Shown one piece after another: positions 3,240 through 5,220 of a stretch of 5,220 bases of DNA. Position 1 is the first letter of the stretch, and the number at the start of each line of letters is the position of its first letter. Below the pieces are notes generated by a model that worked only from the letters and a program-made list of their open reading frames with translations, was not told the origin of the DNA and made no database searches. Origin of the DNA: Acidobacteria bacterium RIFCSPHIGHO2_01_FULL_67_28 (lineage in GTDB: Bacteria; Acidobacteriota; Terriglobia; Acidiferrales; 2-02-FULL-67-57); contig MEKM01000075.1 of NCBI GenBank assembly GCA_001766965.1, forward strand, positions 13,543 to 18,762. The letters run 5' to 3'. Both the position numbers and the translations under genes were made by a program.

Positions 3240-5220
3240 CCGCCGCTGGAACTCGGGCGAAGCTAAGAGCCAGCCGAGCGCCAGCCGGGCCTGCGCCTGC
3301 CTCCCGCCGGCTTCGATCCCGGGCGCAGCTTTCGCGAGTTCCGCTTCCAGCGCCTTCTCGGTGGGCTCCGACACCGGCCGGCCAAGCAGCTGCCGGCCGA
3401 GTTGCTCCACCATTTCGTCGGTGGAGCCGGCGCGCAGCGCTGCCGCCGGCGGCTCCACGCGCACGCCCGGCAGGCGATTCGCCGCCAGTCCCATCGCCAC
3501 CTTCATCCGGTTGAGCAGCGCCCCGGTCGAGACCCAGGCGTCGGCGGTGTCCTTGTAGCCGGTGGGCGGCTGGGCGGAGTAGAGCGGCTGGCCGAGTCCG
3601 CGCAGGGCCAGCACCAGGCCCGGGGGCAGGTCGTCCACTTCCGCTCCGGTCGCCCGGGCGGCGCTCGCCACGAATTCCAGAGGGGTTTTTACTTTTGCGT
3701 TCACCGCCGCGGGCGACCAGAACTCCTCGGAGCTGAAGAGCGTGCGCAGCACGGCGCGGATGTCGCCGTCGGTTTCTCGGAAAGTCTTCGCCATCTTGTC
3801 GACCAGCGAGGCGGGCGGCGAGTCGCTGACGAAGCGCCGGGCGAGCTTGAGCGAGATGAAGCGCGCGGTCGCCGGATGCCGCGCCACGAGGTCCAGCACG
3901 CGCTCGCCGTCCTGCCGGCCGCCGTTCTTGATTTCCTGGCCGAGGACACGCTTGGCGCCCCGGTCGTGGAACTGGTCCACGTAGAGGAAGCGCGGGCCAA
4001 ACTGGAGCGGCAAGAGCGTCCAGCCGGTGAAGCAGCGCGCGACTTCGATGATGTCCTGCTGGGTGTAGCCGCCATCGACGCCCAGGGTGTGGAGCTCGAG
4101 CAGCTCGCGGGCGTAGTTTTCGTTCAGGCCGCGCCGTTGCTGCTGCTGCGCCGGGCGGCGCGGCTGGCCGTCCGGGGCGCGGCCGGCGGGGCGGCGGTTG
4201 GCGAAACGGCTGTTGGGCGGCTCGTTCATGCGGTCGAGCTGGCGGGCGATGTATCGCTGCGCCTGAATCGGGTCCATCCCGCGCTGGCGGAAGATCTCGA
4301 CGAGCAGCGCCCCCGGATAGGTTCCCTGCTCGCGCAGGGTGGCGGCGTAGCGCTGGCGCAGCGCGCGCTCGTCGTAATCGGCTTTGGGGTCGGCGCTCAA
4401 CCAGTTGTCGAGATAGAAAAGCATCGCGGGGTGGCTGGCGGTGGCGCCGAGCAGGTCGCGGAACTTGCCCAGGGCGTGCGGGCGGATGGCCTCCTGTTCG
4501 TAGCTCGTCGTCAACCAACGGTCGGCGCCTTTGCCGATGAAGACGTTGAAGTGGTTGAACCAGAAGTCGGTCATCACTTCTTCGAGCTGGCGCTCGCTGT
4601 AGACGGCGCGGAGGAGCTTCGCCTGGGAAAGCTCGAGCACGATGCGCGCCGGGCTCGCCATCGCCTGCTGCATCCGCTCTTCCGGGGTCATCTGCTCCTG
4701 ACGGCGCAACTCGCGCCTAACCGGGTCCTCATCTTCCTTCTTCGCGGCGTTCTCACCCGCCTGCTGTTCGCGGCGCTGCTGAAGCTCGCGGTAGCGCTCG
4801 AGCTCGGGAAACATCGCGCCGGCCGCGTCCGGGTCCATCCCCATCTCGGGCGCCAATCGCTGCTCGATGCCGCGCAGCAGTTGCGGTGGCGGGTAGGCAG
4901 CCAGCAGTTGAAACGGAGTCATCTGCAAAGTCTTGAAACCCGCCAGGCGCTGCTCGACGTCTTCGTCGGGGATGGTCGCGGGATTGAGCTGCTGTTCGAT
5001 GTAAGCCGCGATGCCCATCCGCTTCACCCGCTCGATGTCGGAGGGTCTACCCTCCGAAGCTCGAAGAGCGTAGGAGGGACGCGGACCATACCCGAGCCGG
5101 TTCAGCAAGTGGACGATCTTCTGCTCTTCGGTCAGCCCGGTGTCGGGGATGGTGATGGGGCTCTTCTCGCCTGCGGCCAGCGCGCCGGGAGCCGGCAAAA
5201 ACAGCAAGGCCGTCAACAAC
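3237..5220 (-). CDS. DUF1800 family exported protein (5' end beyond right edge)
   Basis: At least 660 codons are visible. The first residues (LLTALLFLPAPGALAAG) are the hydrophobic core and AxA-type cleavage region of a Sec signal peptide without its basic N-terminus. The true start therefore lies right of the window, and the TTG at 5219 is unlikely to be it. Numbering from that TTG, the DUF1800 landmarks are HLLNRLGYGPRP (37-48), DIERVKRMGIAAYIEQQLNP (61-80), DFWFNHFNVF (218-227), NENYARELLELHTLGV (366-381), FTGWTL (397-402), LKLARRFV (457-464), KTPLEFV (511-517), PPTGYKDTADAWVSTG (551-566) and terminal LLASPEFQRR. Oddities are an 11-residue insertion at 50-60 encoded by a palindromic repeat, a charged helical segment (about 138-190), and a Q/R/P-rich linker (342-364). 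Family function is unknown. It is typically paired with DUF1501, as here, and probably acts outside the cytoplasm. Confidence 0.92.
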   Translation of the reverse strand, partial: LLTALLFLPAPGALAAGEKSPITIPDTGLTEEQKIVHLLNRLGYGPRPSYALRASEGRPSDIERVKRMGIAAYIEQQLNPATIPDEDVEQRLAGFKTLQMTPFQLLAAYPPPQLLRGIEQRLAPEMGMDPDAAGAMFPELERYRELQQRREQQAGENAAKKEDEDPVRRELRRQEQMTPEERMQQAMASPARIVLELSQAKLLRAVYSERQLEEVMTDFWFNHFNVFIGKGADRWLTTSYEQEAIRPHALGKFRDLLGATASHPAMLFYLDNWLSADPKADYDERALRQRYAATLREQGTYPGALLVEIFRQRGMDPIQAQRYIARQLDRMNEPPNSRFANRRPAGRAPDGQPRRPAQQQQRRGLNENYARELLELHTLGVDGGYTQQDIIEVARCFTGWTLLPLQFGPRFLYVDQFHDRGAKRVLGQEIKNGGRQDGERVLDLVARHPATARFISLKLARRFVSDSPPASLVDKMAKTFRETDGDIRAVLRTLFSSEEFWSPAAVNAKVKTPLEFVASAARATGAEVDDLPPGLVLALRGLGQPLYSAQPPTGYKDTADAWVSTGALLNRMKVAMGLAANRLPGVRVEPPAAALRAGSTDEMVEQLGRQLLGRPVSEPTEKALEAELAKAAPGIEAGGRQAQARLALGWLLASPEFQRR
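5040..5078. repeat. 33-bp palindromic insertion inside the DUF1800 gene with 6-bp direct repeats
   Basis: GGAGGG occurs at 5040-5045 and again at 5073-5078, exactly 33 bases apart. The intervening DNA is strongly palindromic: TCGGAGGGT (5038-5046) pairs with ACCCTCCGA (5049-5057), and GCTC (5059-5062) pairs with GAGC (5066-5069). Alternatively, CCCTCC (5050-5055) pairs with the second GGAGGG, enclosing the GCTC/GAGC stem. On the coding strand it adds YALRASEGRPS after GPRPS. Removing it restores GPRPS-DIERVKRMG, the usual spacing of this conserved DUF1800 segment. It looks like a small mobile or REP-type repeat that landed in frame. The repeat structure is read directly; its mobility is inferred. 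Confidence 0.75.

Noticed and set aside
2058..3266. About 400-codon plus-strand open frame opposite the DUF1501 gene
   Set aside because: It mirrors the real gene's codon pattern and has no family motif or Shine-Dalgarno. The minus-strand frame has the full DUF1501 signature and a perfect ribosome binding site.
2914..4518. Second long minus-strand frame spanning the DUF1800/DUF1501 junction
   Set aside because: It is a +1-shifted reading of both real genes, made of Arg/Ala/Pro/Gly-rich sequence that breaks across a well-supported stop/start junction. There is no sign of a frameshift in either real gene.

Overview
The window is very GC-rich bacterial chromosome. Every gene I can support is on the minus strand, so the map reads right to left. 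Protein content (a DUF1800/DUF1501 exported pair next to rplU-rpmA-obgE, with nadD probably following) and the style of the intergenic palindromes suggest a soil or environmental Acidobacteriota-like organism. That assignment is an inference from family distribution as I recall it, not a proof.

Right half (about 3237-5220, then 1977-3227): a two-gene unit encoding a Sec-type exported DUF1800 protein, whose extreme N-terminus lies off the right edge, and a Tat-type exported DUF1501 protein. They are separated by 9 bases, and the Shine-Dalgarno of the second overlaps the stop codon of the first. The pair is conserved in many environmental bacteria, but its biochemical role is not established. 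The DUF1800 gene carries a 33-bp in-frame palindromic insertion flanked by a 6-bp direct repeat (5040-5078), which adds about 11 residues near the N-terminus.

Middle (1783-1976): the only sizeable gap. It contains a composite inverted repeat of about 112 bp made of two head-to-head REP-like hairpin units. These units differ from each other only by a compensatory base-pair swap. Next to it is a sigma-70 type promoter with perfect TTGACA and TATAAT hexamers on the minus strand, directly upstream of rplU.

Left half (1-1782): the ribosome/GTPase cassette rplU (bL21), rpmA (bL27, with an Ala/Pro tail) and obgE (Obg GTPase lacking the C-terminal OCT domain). The last 57 bases look like the 5' end of nadD, running off the left edge. 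rplU, rpmA and obgE are probably co-transcribed from the consensus promoter and supply large-subunit proteins plus the GTPase that assists 50S assembly.

I see no CRISPR array, tRNA, rRNA, transposase, phage gene or defence system. The notable material is the palindromic repeat elements, one intergenic and one inside a coding region, rather than a new gene system.
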